Shown here piece by piece: positions 62,950 to 64,000 of a DNA stretch of 64,000 bases. Location: NCBI RefSeq assembly GCF_004331345.1, contig NZ_SJJZ01000004.1, positions 682,001 through 746,000 of the forward strand, read 5' to 3'. Each line of letters opens with the position of its first letter. The stretch's first letter is position 1. The notes beneath the pieces were generated by a model. The model ran no database searches. It was not told the DNA's origin and saw only the letters and a program-made list of their open reading frames with translations. This DNA comes from Kribbella soli (GTDB lineage Bacteria; Actinomycetota; Actinomycetes; Propionibacteriales; Kribbellaceae). The translations under genes and the position numbers were made by a program.

Positions 62950-64000
62950 ATGGTCGCTATGGACGCTGATGTGATCGTCGTCGGGGCGGGGCTGGCCGGA
63001 CTGGCCGCGACCGCCGAACTGGCCGACGCGGGCCGGAAGGTACTGCTGCTCGACCAGGAACCCGAGGCGTCGCTCGGCGGCCAGGCGTTCTGGTCGTTCG
63101 GCGGACTGCTGTTCGTGGACTCCCCGGAGCAGCGCCGGATGGGGATCAAGGACTCCCGCGATCTCGCACTGCAAGACTGGCTCGGCTCAGCCGGGTTCGA
63201 CCGGCTGGACGACGAGGACAAGTGGGCGCGGCAGTGGGCGGAGGCGTACGTCGACTGGGCGGCCGGCGAGAAACGCCCGTGGCTGCACGCACAAGGCGTG
63301 CGGTTCTTCCCGGTCGTCGGCTGGGCCGAGCGCGGTGGATACAACGCGGACGGCCACGGGAACTCGGTGCCGCGTTTCCACATCACGTGGGGCACCGGGC
63401 CGGGCCTGGTCGCGCCGTTCGAGCGCCGGGTGCGGGAGGCCGTCGCGAAGGGGCTCGTCGAGTTCCGGTTCCGGCACCGGGTGGACGAGCTGACGGTGAC
63501 GGGCGGTGTGGTCGACGGCGTCGCGGGCAAGGTGCTCGAGCCCAGCGACGTACTGCGTGGGGTGTCGAGCTCGCGGACCGAGGTCGGTGACTTCCAGCTG
63601 ACCGCGCAGGCGGTGATCGTCACGTCCGGCGGGATCGGCGGCAACCACGATCTGGTCCGCTCGCAGTGGCCGAAGCGGATGGGCGAACCGCCGAAGCGGA
63701 TGATCAGCGGCGTACCGGCCCATGTGGACGGCCGGATGCTCGCGATCACCGAGCAGGCCGGCGGCCGGTACGTGAACCGGGACCGGATGTGGCACTACAC
63801 CGAAGGCATCCAGAACTGGGATCCGATCTGGCCGATGCACGGCATCCGGATCCTGCCCGGGCCGTCGTCGCTGTGGTTCGACGCGACCGGGAAGCGGCTG
63901 CCGGTGCCGTTGTTCCCCGGGTTCGACACGCTGGGGACGCTCGAGCACATCATGACGACCGGGTACGACTACACGTGGTTCGTGCTGACCCAGAAGATCA
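62950..64000 (+). CDS. FAD-binding dehydrogenase (truncated by window end)
   Basis: The first 350 residues are visible. They start with the dinucleotide-binding motif VIVVGAGLAGLAATAELADAGRKVLLLDQE (GXGXXG near residues 12-17) and show GGQAFWSFGG, NSVPRFHITWGTGPGL and VIVTSGGIGGNHDLVRSQWP, as in the flavocytochrome c/3-ketosteroid-dehydrogenase-like FAD protein family. The end is beyond the window. ATG 62950 is the longest start; ATG 62959 also fits. Substrate unknown. The frame continues at the right end, so the gene is partial here. Confidence 0.92.
   Translation, partial: MVAMDADVIVVGAGLAGLAATAELADAGRKVLLLDQEPEASLGGQAFWSFGGLLFVDSPEQRRMGIKDSRDLALQDWLGSAGFDRLDDEDKWARQWAEAYVDWAAGEKRPWLHAQGVRFFPVVGWAERGGYNADGHGNSVPRFHITWGTGPGLVAPFERRVREAVAKGLVEFRFRHRVDELTVTGGVVDGVAGKVLEPSDVLRGVSSSRTEVGDFQLTAQAVIVTSGGIGGNHDLVRSQWPKRMGEPPKRMISGVPAHVDGRMLAITEQAGGRYVNRDRMWHYTEGIQNWDPIWPMHGIRILPGPSSLWFDATGKRLPVPLFPGFDTLGTLEHIMTTGYDYTWFVLTQKI

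Overview
The window is GC-rich DNA (visually around 70% GC, with strong GC bias at third codon positions) from a high-GC Gram-positive bacterium. Frequent GTG and TTG starts, a mycothiol synthase (MshD), an atypical OmpR-type regulator very like actinobacterial GlnR, a DUF5709 protein and several actinobacterial-type lipoproteins point to a soil actinomycete. The gene content and style resemble Kribbella or a relative in the Propionibacteriales; that genus-level placement is inference from memory, not a search. No rRNA, tRNA, CRISPR array, insertion sequence or intact prophage was seen.

Layout. 0.2-9.3 kb: RDD/DUF2510 membrane protein, membrane thioredoxin, HIT hydrolase, a 163-bp palindromic element, ArfB ribosome rescue factor, a three-gene operon of membrane-anchored extracytoplasmic proteins, a polytopic membrane protein, a MoaD/ThiS-like protein, GlnR and a secreted 5'-nucleotidase. 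9.4-13.9 kb: mshD followed by a compositionally distinct patch with three tandem DUF6318-type lipoprotein paralogues, one PKD-domain partner and the remnant of a second partner. 14-23.3 kb: esterase, ppk1, Nudix/phosphohistidine-phosphatase fusion, bifunctional nuclease, and the pstSCAB operon behind a direct-repeat PHO box. 23.4-29.8 kb: RDD proteins, a DUF2752 protein, a SatD-like regulator with a membrane partner, and thiC under a clear TPP riboswitch. 29.9-38.9 kb: two Pit phosphate permeases with a DUF47 partner, a tight co-directional series EamA-MarR-GH3-DUF202-DUF202, a TetR regulator, an ion-channel-like protein and a thioesterase. 39-44.6 kb: stem-loop repeats, an unrecognised protein, a flavin reductase, a phosphotransferase carrying an internal 15-bp repeat, an aldo/keto reductase, a hemerythrin-like protein and a trio of hairpins sharing one loop. 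44.6-50.9 kb: a TAXI-type TRAP transporter, a divergent two-component system and a second orphan TAXI binding protein. 51-64 kb: GH38 alpha-mannosidase, a deletion scar joining two gene stubs, a cytochrome P450, DUF5709, a FUSC-like protein, OsmC, a secreted phosphoinositide phospholipase C, TetR, DUF5107/TPR protein and a FAD dehydrogenase cut by the window end.

A phosphate theme runs through 7-34 kb: secreted 5'-nucleotidase, Ppk1, high-affinity Pst with a PHO box, and low-affinity Pit with its DUF47 partner. The most unusual items are the tandem lipoprotein/PKD module with its remnant, the same-loop/different-stem hairpin trio, the TAXI/TRAP/two-component cluster, the EamA frame that runs 185 nt into marR, the phosphotransferase with an inserted repeat, and the fused stubs at 54.4 kb.
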